Part shown: one piece after another, positions 26,082 through 36,160 of the stretch | Numbering within the stretch: position 1 is the first letter of the stretch | How the letters are laid out: every line of letters begins with the position of its first letter | Source: Paludicola sp. MB14-C6 | GTDB taxonomy: Bacteria; Bacillota; Clostridia; Oscillospirales; Ruminococcaceae | Direction of reading: 5' to 3' | DNA: 64,000 nucleotides | Assembly (NCBI RefSeq): GCF_030908625.1 | Contig: NZ_CP133133.1 | Location: 372,001-436,000 of the forward strand | The notes under the pieces: generated by a model | Database searches by the model: none | Seen by the model: only the letters and a program-made list of their open reading frames with translations | What the model was told of the DNA's origin: nothing | Made by a program: the position numbers and the translations under genes

Positions 26082-27305
26082 TTAATCCTGTTTTTGCTTT
26101 CGAATGATTGATCCTGTTTTAACAGTTTGATCACATTTAATTTTAACTTTCATCAATGGATGACAAGCTGCTTCCATTGGCTCACCTTTATCATCATATA
26201 GTTCTTCAATTTTAAAATCAAAAGGTTTATCTCCCGGCTGTAATACTTCAGTTTGGTCATTTAGCCAAAACTTATTTTTTTGTGTACAGTATAAATACCC
26301 ATCCTTTGATTCATCAACAATAGCAATTACATCATAATCACGAGTATATCCACCATTTTCATAATACTGAGTTGGTGTATCATAATAAAATCCGGTTGAA
26401 TATTTTCTATGGCTTACTTTTTGAACTTCTTCTATTAACCAATCTTGTATTTTAAAATTTTCTGGATCATTCATATATTGATCAACTGCGATTTTATATG
26501 CATTTGTAATAACTGAAACATAATAAGATGATTTTGCTCGACCTTCAATTTTCAAGCTTGTTACACCTGCTTTGATTAAATCATCAATATGTTGAATCAT
26601 ACATAAATCTTTTGCATTTAAAATGTGAGATCCTTTTTCATCCTCGAAAATAGGATAATATTCATTCGGACGTTTTTCTTCTACTAAATAATATCCCCAA
26701 CGGCAAGGTTGCGCACATTCACCACGATTCGCATCACGATTTGTCAAATAATTTGAGATAAGGCAACGACCTGAAAACGACATGCACATTGCACCATGTA
26801 CAAACACTTCAATATCACAATCATCGGGAAGATGTCTGCGTATTTCAGCTATCTCTTGCATAGAAAGCTCTCGTGCTAATACAACGCGTTTTGCACCCAT
26901 TTCATAAAAGCTTAAAGCTGTTTGATAATTAACGATGCCTGCTTGAGTTGAAATATGAATTTCCATATCTGGTGTATGTTTTTTTATTAAAGATAGTACC
27001 CCAATATCAGAAGCAATAACAGCATCCACGTTAATGGATTGTAAAAACTCCAAGTACGTAGGCAATACATCTATCTCATCATTTCTTGGTAGTGTATTCA
27101 CCGTAACATAAACTTTAACGTTATTCTCGTGTGCATATTTTACAGCTTGTTCTAGTTGTTCATTATCAAAATTTGTTTGAGATGCTCGCATTCCAAATTC
27201 TTTACCTGCCAAAAATACTGCATCTGCACCAAATTGAACCGCAGCAATCAGCCTTTCAAAATCTCCAACCGGTGCTAACACCTCAGGTCTTTTTATGTTT
27301 GCCAT
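26082..27305 (-). CDS. Peptidase U32 family protein (tRNA/rRNA hydroxylation-type)
   Basis: 407 aa. U32 family; members such as TrhP and RlhA act in prephenate-dependent RNA hydroxylation, while others are called collagenase-like. Conserved features are ADAVFLAGKEFGMRAS near 25-40, VFVHGAMCMSFSGRCLIS (family Cys) near 160-177, RGECAQPCRWGY near 188-199 and LKIEGRAKSSYYVS near 245. The frame is open to 27335, but MANIKRPEVLAPVGDFE is the usual N-terminus, though its ribosome site (AAGGA, 13 bases away) is weak. It follows mltG, as in the Bacillus yrrL-yrrNO region. Confidence 0.9.
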   Translation of the reverse strand: MANIKRPEVLAPVGDFERLIAAVQFGADAVFLAGKEFGMRASQTNFDNEQLEQAVKYAHENNVKVYVTVNTLPRNDEIDVLPTYLEFLQSINVDAVIASDIGVLSLIKKHTPDMEIHISTQAGIVNYQTALSFYEMGAKRVVLARELSMQEIAEIRRHLPDDCDIEVFVHGAMCMSFSGRCLISNYLTNRDANRGECAQPCRWGYYLVEEKRPNEYYPIFEDEKGSHILNAKDLCMIQHIDDLIKAGVTSLKIEGRAKSSYYVSVITNAYKIAVDQYMNDPENFKIQDWLIEEVQKVSHRKYSTGFYYDTPTQYYENGGYTRDYDVIAIVDESKDGYLYCTQKNKFWLNDQTEVLQPGDKPFDFKIEELYDDKGEPMEAACHPLMKVKIKCDQTVKTGSIIRKQKQD

Positions 27306-27335
27306 ATTATGATGTTTTTCCTTTCGATTATACAA

Positions 27336-28559
27336 TTATCTTAATCCTGCCTTATAAATATTACGTTCATGCTCTTTTAAGGTTTTTGCATAATAAAATT
27401 CTTTTGTTTTTAAATTTGTACAGAAGAAATAATAATCTGTTTTTTCCGGATTTAAAGTTGCTTCTATTGCATCTAAGCCAGGATTACATATAGGTCCAGG
27501 AGGTAATCCGGCAGCTTCGTATGTGTTATATGCATCAATAACATCTTTGTTTAATACATCCATTTGGACTTTTAACTCATTTGCATAATCTCTTGTTGGG
27601 CAAGCTTGTAAATTTGGATATACGCCTTTATTGCTCAAACGATTATGATAAACAGATGCAACCTTTTGCATTTCAGAAGTTTTACCAGCTTCCTTTTGAA
27701 CAATTGATGCGATTGTCATTGCTTGTTCAAATGTATATCCCATCTGTTTCATTTTATCACGCATTTCTTGCGTAACACGCTTATTAAACTCACCTAGCAT
27801 CTTTTTAGCAACATTTTGAGGATTATCGTTTTTATAAAACTTATAGGTTTCTGGGAATACATATCCTTCATATTTATGATATCGTAGCGTATTTTTCGTA
27901 AATTCTTTTTCAAATTCAAACCCATAACTATTTTTATTTAACGCAGAAATAAAATCAGACGATTTGCATACTTCTTTTTCTTGTAGTCGCTTAGCAATTT
28001 GATAGATAGTGAACCCTTCCGGAATTGTAACTTGAACCTCTTCTTTCGTAGCTGAATATTTTGCTAAATTATCAATGATATTTTGATAAGACATATTAGA
28101 ATTTAATTCATAACGGCCATAATTCATACTTCCCGTTTGCTTGGAAAGTTTATAATATACTTTAAAAAAGAAAGATGAGTTAATAACACCGGTATCTTCT
28201 AGAATATCAGCTATTCCAATTACTCCCGCCTTTTCAGGAATATCTATTGTAATGGATCGATCTTGTTTACCCATTCCATATATATCTTGCGCAGCAAAAA
28301 TAATTGTAATAGACAGCAACACAGCAATTCCTATAATAATTAAAGCTGACATAACTTTTACAAAAGTGTTACTTTTGAATTTAGGTTTGCTTATTTCTTC
28401 TTTACTATAATCAGGAATATCATTAAGCTCTTCATCTAATTTTAATGAAAAAGATTCTTTTTTCTTAATAATGTCTTTTAACTCTTGCGTATCATTATTA
28501 CTTTGATTACTATCTTTTTCTTGTTGAGGTTCCTGTCCATTTTTTTGTTCTTCACTCAT
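27336..28559 (-). CDS. mltG: Endolytic murein transglycosylase MltG
   Basis: 407 aa. MltG cleaves nascent glycan strands at the membrane. An acidic, Lys/Gln-rich cytoplasmic N-terminus (1-62) is followed by one membrane helix (about 66-90), a LysM-like part and the YceG domain with the catalytic Glu in ASIVQKEAGKTSEM and YHNRL nearby, then TYEAAGLPPGPICNPG near the end. The length is normal for Firmicutes forms. It lies just upstream of the U32 gene and downstream of the 5-FTHF cyclo-ligase gene. Confidence 0.94.
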   Translation of the reverse strand: MSEEQKNGQEPQQEKDSNQSNNDTQELKDIIKKKESFSLKLDEELNDIPDYSKEEISKPKFKSNTFVKVMSALIIIGIAVLLSITIIFAAQDIYGMGKQDRSITIDIPEKAGVIGIADILEDTGVINSSFFFKVYYKLSKQTGSMNYGRYELNSNMSYQNIIDNLAKYSATKEEVQVTIPEGFTIYQIAKRLQEKEVCKSSDFISALNKNSYGFEFEKEFTKNTLRYHKYEGYVFPETYKFYKNDNPQNVAKKMLGEFNKRVTQEMRDKMKQMGYTFEQAMTIASIVQKEAGKTSEMQKVASVYHNRLSNKGVYPNLQACPTRDYANELKVQMDVLNKDVIDAYNTYEAAGLPPGPICNPGLDAIEATLNPEKTDYYFFCTNLKTKEFYYAKTLKEHERNIYKAGLR

Positions 28560-28596
28560 ATTGAAGCTCCTTGTCCTACAAAATTTTGTCTAGCAA

Positions 28597-29175
28597 CTAT
28601 TTAGTCGTTAAAATATATTTGGGTGTGACAATGAAATTAGCTGCTACGTCAAACCTACCACGTGGCAATTTATTTGCAATACAGTTATTATAACATACCG
28701 CTATCTTTTTGCCATCATAATTATTTAAAAATCGGTCATAATATCCTTTTCCAAAACCGATTCGATAGCCCTCTCTATCAAAAGCAAAACCTGGCAGAAT
28801 ACATATTGAATCCTTATAATCCATCAGCTTTTCGCTTTTTTTAATATTCGGCTCCATTAAAGAAAATGTGGATTTCTCTAAATCATCAAGCGAGTTAATA
28901 ATATAAAACTCCATATTTCCAATAAGGTTTGTGCATTTTGGTACCGCAACTCTTTTATGATCTTCAATTGCTTTGTTAATTAACTGAATTGTATCTACTT
29001 CTAAATTTGTAGATACAAAAGTAATAATTGTTTTTGCATCCTTATAATGATCAGTGTTAATCAATCTATTGAAAATTTGCTGATCGTAACATTGTTTTTG
29101 TTCAGCAGACATGTCTTCTCTTAGTTTTCGATATTTTGAACGCAATTCATTTTTAATTAATCGGATATCTGCCAT
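28597..29175 (-). CDS. 5-formyltetrahydrofolate cyclo-ligase
   Basis: 192 aa. Converts 5-formyl-THF to 5,10-methenyl-THF with ATP. The hallmark ATP-binding GFGKGYYDRFL is near residues 140-150, preceded by ILPGFAFDREGYRIG, and the N-terminal basic KNELRSKYRKLR is typical. The ATG at 29175 follows a GAAAGGCG-type site. Length is normal for the family. Confidence 0.94.
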   Translation of the reverse strand: MADIRLIKNELRSKYRKLREDMSAEQKQCYDQQIFNRLINTDHYKDAKTIITFVSTNLEVDTIQLINKAIEDHKRVAVPKCTNLIGNMEFYIINSLDDLEKSTFSLMEPNIKKSEKLMDYKDSICILPGFAFDREGYRIGFGKGYYDRFLNNYDGKKIAVCYNNCIANKLPRGRFDVAANFIVTPKYILTTK

Positions 29176-29202
29176 GAACCTACGCCTTTCTCTATGTTCG
29201 CT

Positions 29203-29751
29203 TTATTTTTCTTGCCATAAAACAGAATCTTTTACCTTTTGTGCTCTTGCTTTGCTTAATAATTTTTCTATAAGAGCAAAAGCAAACTCATTTGCAACGC
29301 CTGCACCTCTAGCGGTAATAATATTATGATCAACAACTACAGGTTCGTTCAAAACAGTAGCTCCAATAAGTTCATCTTCAAATCCAATGTAACAAGAAGC
29401 CTTTTTACCATTTAGAATACCTTTATGTCCTAAAATAGAAGGTGCTGCACAAATTGCTGCAATCACTATATTATTTACAATACAATAATTAATTATAGCT
29501 TGTACTTTTTCTGATTTTTCTAAATTGATCGTTCCAGGCATACCGCCGGGTAGTATGATCATTTCTAATTCTTCTAAATTCAACTCTTCTAAAGAAAGAT
29601 CAGCAATTGTTGTTATACCATGAGATCCTGTTACCATTTTCCCTGTTACTCCAACTGTCTTTACATCTAATTCTTCACATCGCCTTAAATAATCAAGCGG
29701 TGTAAAAGCTTCGACTTCTTCAAAACCTTGAGCTAAAAATACTGCAACCAT
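29203..29751 (-). CDS. DJ-1/PfpI family protein
   Basis: 182 aa. DJ-1/ThiJ superfamily with the nucleophile Cys in AAICAAPSILGHKGIL near 100-115, E15-type Glu in GFEEVEAFTPLDYLRR near 9-24, and ITARGAGVANEFAFAL near 148. Bacterial relatives include YajL/YhbO-like protein-repair or chaperone proteins. Its exact role is uncertain. The gene ends 28 bp before the folate gene and starts 3 bp after the GNAT gene, so it is in the same run. Confidence 0.92.
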   Translation of the reverse strand: MVAVFLAQGFEEVEAFTPLDYLRRCEELDVKTVGVTGKMVTGSHGITTIADLSLEELNLEELEMIILPGGMPGTINLEKSEKVQAIINYCIVNNIVIAAICAAPSILGHKGILNGKKASCYIGFEDELIGATVLNEPVVVDHNIITARGAGVANEFAFALIEKLLSKARAQKVKDSVLWQEK

Positions 29752-29753
29752 AT

Positions 29754-30632
29754 TTATTCTCCTTCAAAATAGTCAAGCATTAAATTCATATAAGGATTTT
29801 TTGCTTTTACATATATGTCATCTATTTCTGGACTTAAAGACTTATACATTCCAAATGGAAGTATTTCATCAATTACGCCCTTTTGCCCTCTTACTTTTAC
29901 AAAAGTTACTTTGAATTTTTGCACAAGAACATTCATTGCTTTCGTTAAATCATCTTTATCAAGTGAAGTCTCTTTTACTACAAAGCAATCCTTTTCTTGA
30001 TAGCCAACAATATATCCAACTGTTTTTGTAGTTGTAACTTTTAATATGTGAATTCCTGTATGAACGAACTCCTCAAATCGATATTCCTGTAATTCATTAT
30101 CAAATTCAACAAATGAATTTAATTGATGAACAAACTTCTTTCTAAGTGTTGTAAATTCAATTTTATTACAGTTTTCAATCATAATTTCGCTTGAATTTGG
30201 AGTTCCTAAAGGCATATATTTTTTTTGTGTAACATAGAATGTTGTTTTATAACCAATTTTCTCATACATATGATATAAAGACTTCGTTTGTGGAACCAAA
30301 CATAAATATTTTATCCCTTTACTAGTTGAGACTTCAACTGCCTTTTGTTCCATCAACTTCATAATTCCCATACCACGATAGTCAGGTTTTGTTGCAACTG
30401 CATAAATATAAGCACCCATATATTCTTTTTCAGAGATTTTAAGTGAAGTTGGCAATAGAAACATCATTGCAACAGGCTTATAGTCATAATAAGCAACTAA
30501 TGCGTGTTCCGGATTAAAACATCTTTCAAAAAAGAAATCAATATAACTCATATCATCGCCAAAACATGTTTGCCAGATTTTTTTCATAGCTAACACATTA
30601 TGTGGCTGAGGATGCTTTACTTCAATACTCAT
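29754..30632 (-). CDS. GNAT-family N-acetyltransferase
   Basis: 292 aa. The N-terminal half is a GNAT domain with the acetyl-CoA loop YAVATKPDYRGMGIMKLMEQKAVE near 73-96. The C-terminal half resembles the Eis-like/sterol-carrier-type extension of longer GNATs but is not recognised with certainty. The start overlaps the end of the DUF2156 gene by 4 bp (ATGA), so the two are translationally coupled. The substrate is unknown. Confidence 0.85.
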   Translation of the reverse strand: MSIEVKHPQPHNVLAMKKIWQTCFGDDMSYIDFFFERCFNPEHALVAYYDYKPVAMMFLLPTSLKISEKEYMGAYIYAVATKPDYRGMGIMKLMEQKAVEVSTSKGIKYLCLVPQTKSLYHMYEKIGYKTTFYVTQKKYMPLGTPNSSEIMIENCNKIEFTTLRKKFVHQLNSFVEFDNELQEYRFEEFVHTGIHILKVTTTKTVGYIVGYQEKDCFVVKETSLDKDDLTKAMNVLVQKFKVTFVKVRGQKGVIDEILPFGMYKSLSPEIDDIYVKAKNPYMNLMLDYFEGE

Positions 30633-31519
30633 TTTAATCTAACTCCATATTTTGTCAACAATATAGATGGATAATATGACAATTTGGCTTTTCTTAGCCC
30701 TTCTACGCCTAAATCTTCTTCACGATTAACATATTTATAACTGCTTTCCATATTAGTCACAAATTCTTGATTAATGGTTGGGTATGCGCCTTGAATATCT
30801 GAAAATGCTTTTTCTATATGAACAACAACAGTTTTGTCATTTAATTTTTCGGCAATAGTATAAGCTACAACTTTACCATCAACACGCAATAATCCACCGA
30901 AAAAATTCAACTCCTTAAAGTATTCAAAGCTTCTTCTAACTGCACATGATTCAGCTTTTTTACTTTCATCTTGACCACAATCATTTAAGATACACCATTG
31001 ACGACTCATATCCATACAATCTTTTATATTCTGTTCAGTAATTGGTTCAAAGCACCAATTATTATCTTTAAATCTTCGAATATGATTTCTTTTTCCATGA
31101 TATTTTTTACCCGTTAAGTTAATTAAATCCTCAGTAGTATAGATATAGTCTGCATGGTCTCTATTTTCTTCAAAAATAAACTTACCGGGATACAATGTTT
31201 CTAATTCAGCTCTACACTCTTCTTGTAAGCTGTGCATATGAAACTCATAATTATTCTTGTTACAATAATCTAGCAATTCATCAATAACGAGCTTCACATC
31301 ACCTTTTCCTGCCGGATATAAAAATGATACGCCTCCATCTTCAAAAACCGCAGCCACATAAAAGCCATGTACATTTGCCACTTCAACATGATATGTGTTT
31401 TTCCAAATGAAATTATTTCCAAACGTATACTCACAAGACATAAAGTCACATTGTTGTACAATTGGATCAATCCATTTTTTATCTTCTAGTGTTATATTTT
31501 TAAATTCTATATTTGACAT
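30629..31519 (-). CDS. DUF2156 (LPG_synthase C-terminal-like) protein
   Basis: 296 aa from ATG31519, eight bases after GAGGAG. DUF2156 proteins have a double GNAT fold as in the catalytic domain of lysyl-phosphatidylglycerol synthases, but this one has no membrane part. Visible are DFMSCEYTFGNNFIWKNTY near 26-44, the basic KKYHGKRNHIRRFK near 136-149 and a C-terminal EDLGVEGLRKAKLSYYP. Soluble members may be aminoacyl transferases using charged tRNA; that is family knowledge, not shown here. The downstream GNAT gene overlaps it. Confidence 0.85.
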   Translation of the reverse strand: MSNIEFKNITLEDKKWIDPIVQQCDFMSCEYTFGNNFIWKNTYHVEVANVHGFYVAAVFEDGGVSFLYPAGKGDVKLVIDELLDYCNKNNYEFHMHSLQEECRAELETLYPGKFIFEENRDHADYIYTTEDLINLTGKKYHGKRNHIRRFKDNNWCFEPITEQNIKDCMDMSRQWCILNDCGQDESKKAESCAVRRSFEYFKELNFFGGLLRVDGKVVAYTIAEKLNDKTVVVHIEKAFSDIQGAYPTINQEFVTNMESSYKYVNREEDLGVEGLRKAKLSYYPSILLTKYGVRLK

Positions 31520-31639
31520 TCTCAATACTCCTCAAACATACCTTCTGTCATTTCCTTTTTTATATAGTATACCACAGATATGTACTATCCATCTATACTT
31601 GGACTATTAACGATTATTAAATGAGTTATGAATTTAAAT

Positions 31640-32422
31640 TTATTTTCTTTTTTCAGCGTTTTCATGTAGAGTGGTATAAAATTCTCTCATTTCAGTTATT
31701 TTGCCGCAAGACATTTTACCCTCAGGACAAGCTTTTTTATAGCAATTCGGTCCGGCAGCAGAAAATAGAGTCGGCGCAACTTCACATACTAAACGAAGCA
31801 TTTCATCAGCAACAGCTTTTATTTCCCACTGTGCACGATTGCAACAACGATGTTGAAAAAAGTTTAATAAGCTTCTTGCATTCATTGTAACAATCATTTG
31901 TGTATCACAAGCATTTGGTAAAACAAAACGTGCATCTTCTATGGCCTTTTTTTCTGCTTTTTGTTTAGCTTCTTTCTCTGCTTGTCCTTCTTTTAAGAAG
32001 GTTTCATAATGTTTCTTAGAGAGTATTTCAGTTAATTTACGATAAGTCTCAATATCAGCATCCATAGCGTTTAAGAACAATTCTTTCGCCGTTTCATCTG
32101 CTTCTATTTCTGGTGGAATAACAAACGCAAATTTATCTTCTTTAACATAACGTTGGCTTTGTACGCTATATGAGGCTATACGATGTCTTGTTATTTGAGC
32201 TAAAAATGCCCTTGAAACGCCTTCAATTCCAAAAGTAAAGCTAACGTGCTCAATGGGACTTTCATGGCCTATTGTAGAAAGCATTTGAACAAAGTTCTCG
32301 GCTTTTTCGTCCGTTAGTCCATCATATAAATCACCTATTGTTGTATTGGCGTAACAAAGTTTTGCTGCGCACGCTATTGTTTTTTCCGGATTGGGTGTAT
32401 GAGAGAGTAATGTGACTTTCAT
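31640..32422 (-). CDS. thyX: Flavin-dependent thymidylate synthase ThyX
   Basis: 260 aa. Makes dTMP from dUMP with methylene-THF and FAD. The ThyX motif RHRIASYSVQSQRYV (RHRxxS...S.R) is near residues 78-92, and QIVTMN-like region MIVTMNARSLLNFFQHRCCNRAQWEI carries the second conserved block near 180-200 (shown partly: SLLNFFQHRCC). ATG32422 has GAAAGGA upstream. No thyA was seen in the window. Confidence 0.95.
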   Translation of the reverse strand: MKVTLLSHTPNPEKTIACAAKLCYANTTIGDLYDGLTDEKAENFVQMLSTIGHESPIEHVSFTFGIEGVSRAFLAQITRHRIASYSVQSQRYVKEDKFAFVIPPEIEADETAKELFLNAMDADIETYRKLTEILSKKHYETFLKEGQAEKEAKQKAEKKAIEDARFVLPNACDTQMIVTMNARSLLNFFQHRCCNRAQWEIKAVADEMLRLVCEVAPTLFSAAGPNCYKKACPEGKMSCGKITEMREFYTTLHENAEKRK

Positions 32423-32470
32423 ATTTTCATTCCTTTCAGAATTTATAATTACTTTATCTTTAACTTCTTA

Positions 32471-32499
32471 GCGAAAAGGGGCGATTGCCCCTTTCACGC
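32471..32499 (-). terminator. GC-rich hairpin after the Cys-rich gene
   Basis: AAAGGGGC (32475-32482) pairs perfectly with GCCCCTTT (32487-32494) around GATT, with further GCG/CGC pairing outside. It lies about 85 bp downstream of the gene at 32581 on the minus strand. It lacks a strong T-tract, so termination is likely but not certain. Confidence 0.55.
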
Positions 32500-32580
32500 T
32501 ATATAAGTAAGTATTTATTTTTTATTCCATCTATTGATTTTTAAGTAAAGTGTTTCTTTCTATTCAGTTTTGTTATTCAT

Positions 32581-33303
32581 CTAATCTTCGCCACAGCTGC
32601 ATTCGCCTAATTTTGGAGGGAAGAATTCATTTACAGGGAATTTAATTTTCTTAAAGATTTCGCAAGGATCATCATTCGTAGCAACACATTCTTTGTTTGG
32701 AATGCAGAAATCATATGCTGGTACCATCATTTGAATACTTCTTTGTAATTGTACAATTGAGAATAAACCGATACTAATATAAACCACTTTAATTGGATTA
32801 TATGTGTTAAATTCATCATCGAATAAATCTTCAACTTCTTTTGGACAGTTAAAAGTAACTTGTTTTAGGCAATTAGGTGCATCGCATAAATTACAAGCTA
32901 AACAAATTGGATTAACAACAGAAACACTTGCTCTAGGAGCATTTTCATCGCAGCAGCTAAAGCCACAGGTAGAACCATTCGTTGTTACAACATCTGAAGT
33001 AAATGTATTTACGCTTCCTTCGCTACCGTATAGAATAACTTTTTTACAAAATACACTTATACCTTCAACAGCATCCGGACAAGTTTGACCTGCTCTCATG
33101 CAGTCTAGTTTTACTAAGAAGTAAAACTTCATATCAACTGAATAAAATCCTTTGTTAAATGGTACTGGTTCAACGGCCATTTGAACTGTATATACTTTTA
33201 CACATCTTACTTTAACGCCAATTGCTTGATCAATAATAGCTTGGTTTATTGGTGTGAAATAAACTTGTAGGTCTTCCAAGCAATCCTTATCAGAGCATTG
33301 CAC
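32581..33303 (-). CDS. Cys-rich protein of unknown function
   Basis: 240 aa, not recognised. It contains about 20 cysteines scattered over the length, for example CSDKDC at the start, CLACNLCDAPNC near 137-148 and CSCGED at the end. No signal peptide or membrane segment is seen. The start is GTG33303 with no clear ribosome site; a stop lies nine codons upstream in frame. A promoter-like TGATATAAT lies about 40 bp upstream. Many cysteines would fit metal binding or a disulfide-linked coat protein of spores, but no motif shows either. Confidence 0.75.
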   Translation of the reverse strand: MQCSDKDCLEDLQVYFTPINQAIIDQAIGVKVRCVKVYTVQMAVEPVPFNKGFYSVDMKFYFLVKLDCMRAGQTCPDAVEGISVFCKKVILYGSEGSVNTFTSDVVTTNGSTCGFSCCDENAPRASVSVVNPICLACNLCDAPNCLKQVTFNCPKEVEDLFDDEFNTYNPIKVVYISIGLFSIVQLQRSIQMMVPAYDFCIPNKECVATNDDPCEIFKKIKFPVNEFFPPKLGECSCGED

Positions 33304-33487
33304 AAGTTGGAAGTACTGTCTTACTTAATACTATTAGATTATATCATAAAGTAGACAATATTACTACAGTATTTCCGTGTAAGTTAATTTTTTCTTAATA
33401 AGCAAAATCTCTTTATTATAAAATAAAAGATGACAGAGTGCTACTCTATCACCTTTTATATGCAAATAAATAACTATTTAAAATAAA

Positions 33488-36160
33488 TCAACTTAAATTC
33501 AATTCAACAAATAGCTTCTCTAATTGCTTGAATGAAGTATTTTCATGTAACTGCATAGAAGGAATAAATAGATACTGCCATTTTTTATAGTTGTTTGCTT
33601 TTCCCCATTCAGATACTATATTACAGTACTTTATGCCACGATTTTTCTTCGCAATAACATTAGGATCATTTATTTTATCTTCGCCCTTGACTTCGACAAG
33701 ATAAATTGTATCTTCTGTTTCAACAACAAAATCCGGTTCATATTGATGGCCATGATTATATGTAATATTAAATTCTTGTTTAGCAGGACGTAACCAGTTA
33801 ATTACATCTCCAGTACTTGCATCTCTTTCTAAAATACGTGCCAACAAAAGTTCAGGATTACTGTCAAATTTGGCAGTATTAAATACACCGTATTTAATAC
33901 CTTCAAACAGTATTGTGCGAATATTTCCAGAGTAACTTTCATATAAGTTTTTTCTCTCAGTAAAAGTATATGTTTGACGCAAATTATAATTTCGGGTAGA
34001 TATTACTTCTTCTTTTAAGAATCCGTTTTCACAATAAAAATGTTGCATCATCTGAGTATAAATATTATTAGCAATGTCACGCTTATTCATCATAACAACG
34101 TTTTTCATACCATTTTCACTGTATAAAGCTTTATAATGGTTGCAAACTTGTGTAATTAGCTTATACAGTAATTGGGAACATTTTTCATAATCAATTTCAG
34201 GTTTCATTCTCAATTGTTGCAATATAACATGAGTTGGTGAATAACCGTCAAAATCTATATGGCTTCCTTTTACTCTTTCACGGTCCGACATATCCTCTAA
34301 GTTCTGTATTAGTAGGTCATTTGAAATTGGCACATGAGTGAATTGAGTTAAATTGATGTCAAAATCTACAAAACAATATTCCTCTACTCCAGCATCTGTA
34401 ACTTTGATACGAGGTATAGGTATAAATTTATTCAAAGCGGCACGATGTGTTGTTTCTGTTTTTTCAAGTAACCATGCCGTTAATGGACATTTATTTTGCT
34501 TAAATACATCTCCTAAATCTTTATCATCACTTAGCTGACTTACTATTTTTTGTGTAATTTCAGTACGTTGCTCTTTAGTTACGATATGTGTTGAAGTGTT
34601 ACTAATATATTCAAAGACTTGTTCTGATATCATTTCATTCGCCTTTTTGAATACGAAATCCATATTATCGCATTTTGAAATTCCTGTACGCTCATATGCT
34701 TGTTTTAGTTCGTCATCTTTCCCCATATCAAGAGACAGTTGTGTGCAAACCGTAAACTCAGGTTCCATTTCTTCAGCTTTAATTACATTTCCTGCCTTAA
34801 AAATAGAATCGCCTTTCTGTGCCTCCTTCAGTATATCTTCAAACTTATCATGTGCGGTAAGCATAACAGCATCTACTTCTTTGTCTCCTGTGCGTTCGCC
34901 ATATGGTAATCTTAGTCCCCTGCCCACCATTTGTTCACGCAAAATTTTCGATGCAGCAGTTCTCAATGGAACAATAGTATATAGATTATTTACGTCCCAG
35001 CCTTCTTTCAGCTTGTTTACGTGAATAACAATTTCTACAGGGTTGTCCGCACTTTCAACCTCAAGTAATAACTTAGTATTGAAATCACTTTCCGCTCCAC
35101 TTTTCTTGGAATGAATGGTAATAGTTTTATTCGTATAATCACCATTTTTGAACTCTTTGGACTTAATATACTTTTCCACCCAGTTAGCATGATCAGTATT
35201 ATTACATACTACAAGCATAAACGGTTTTACTACTTTTTTATCTTTATGATTATCAGCGTAAACTTTAAGATGGTTTTTTGCTCTTTCATGGCAAGATATA
35301 CCATCAAGCAACATCATTTTGTCAAGCTGTTCATCACCAAAATTGTAAAAATCAATATCAGAACGAGTAACCGCAAATGGAGTTCTTGTGTATCCGTCTT
35401 CGATGGCCTTTGAAAGTGGATATTCAAAAACAACATTTTTAAAAGGCTCTTGCTTTCCATTCACATTGGCCAAAGGTGTAGCAGTTAATTCCAATCCCAT
35501 AAGCGGTCTTAATTGATTTAAAGCTTTTGATCCTTGTTCAGCTCTATAATGATGTGACTCATCCATTATTAAAACTAAATCAGGTAAATTAGCAAGTGCC
35601 TGATAAAAAGAGTCACCGAGATTTTCATTTATTTTTTTCATCTGAGAGTCTTCTTTATTAAATTTATCAATATTGAACACAAAGATATGTACATCGGAGT
35701 CATACATAGAAATTTGTCTATCACGATACTCGTCATCTGCAATTACTTTTGGTGCTTTACTAAAACATCCTAATCCCTTAAAAACATACTTATGGTTGGA
35801 AGGATCGCTTAAATCTCTTTTTAATTTGTCATAAACAGTCGTTCCTGGTGCAACAATAAAAAAATTTTTAATACCATGTTGTGTGTATAAATAAGCGATG
35901 AAAGCTCCCATTAACCTAGTTTTGCCTACACCTGTTGCTAATGCAAAAGTCAAAGACATGAAATCTCTTTCAAAGTCCGTACATATTGGTGCAATAGTAT
36001 GTACTGTTTGGAGAACTGCTTCTAAGTCCATAGACTTGTTTAAAGTAATGCCATTTACTATTTTTTCAAGTAGTTTTAATGAGTCTTTTTGCGGCTTTCT
36101 TAATGACATAACTCCGCTAATATAGTCGGTGGTATATTGAGAAAATTCAAAATTACTCAT
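33488..36160 (-). CDS. res: Type III restriction enzyme, Res subunit
   Basis: 890 aa from ATG36160 (AGGAGG nine bases upstream); the frame is open to 36184. Superfamily 2 helicase-nuclease: Walker A ATGVGKTR near 75, DESHH near 196, ELTATPLANVNG (motif III), REQMVGRGLRLPYGE (motif VI), and a C-terminal PD-(D/E)xK nuclease YEPDFVVE...YLVEVKGE. Res translocates on DNA and cleaves when two Mod-Res complexes meet. Its start overlaps the mod stop by 8 bp, so the two are coupled. No frameshift or loss is visible, so the system should be active. Confidence 0.95.
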   Translation of the reverse strand: MSNFEFSQYTTDYISGVMSLRKPQKDSLKLLEKIVNGITLNKSMDLEAVLQTVHTIAPICTDFERDFMSLTFALATGVGKTRLMGAFIAYLYTQHGIKNFFIVAPGTTVYDKLKRDLSDPSNHKYVFKGLGCFSKAPKVIADDEYRDRQISMYDSDVHIFVFNIDKFNKEDSQMKKINENLGDSFYQALANLPDLVLIMDESHHYRAEQGSKALNQLRPLMGLELTATPLANVNGKQEPFKNVVFEYPLSKAIEDGYTRTPFAVTRSDIDFYNFGDEQLDKMMLLDGISCHERAKNHLKVYADNHKDKKVVKPFMLVVCNNTDHANWVEKYIKSKEFKNGDYTNKTITIHSKKSGAESDFNTKLLLEVESADNPVEIVIHVNKLKEGWDVNNLYTIVPLRTAASKILREQMVGRGLRLPYGERTGDKEVDAVMLTAHDKFEDILKEAQKGDSIFKAGNVIKAEEMEPEFTVCTQLSLDMGKDDELKQAYERTGISKCDNMDFVFKKANEMISEQVFEYISNTSTHIVTKEQRTEITQKIVSQLSDDKDLGDVFKQNKCPLTAWLLEKTETTHRAALNKFIPIPRIKVTDAGVEEYCFVDFDINLTQFTHVPISNDLLIQNLEDMSDRERVKGSHIDFDGYSPTHVILQQLRMKPEIDYEKCSQLLYKLITQVCNHYKALYSENGMKNVVMMNKRDIANNIYTQMMQHFYCENGFLKEEVISTRNYNLRQTYTFTERKNLYESYSGNIRTILFEGIKYGVFNTAKFDSNPELLLARILERDASTGDVINWLRPAKQEFNITYNHGHQYEPDFVVETEDTIYLVEVKGEDKINDPNVIAKKNRGIKYCNIVSEWGKANNYKKWQYLFIPSMQLHENTSFKQLEKLFVELNLS

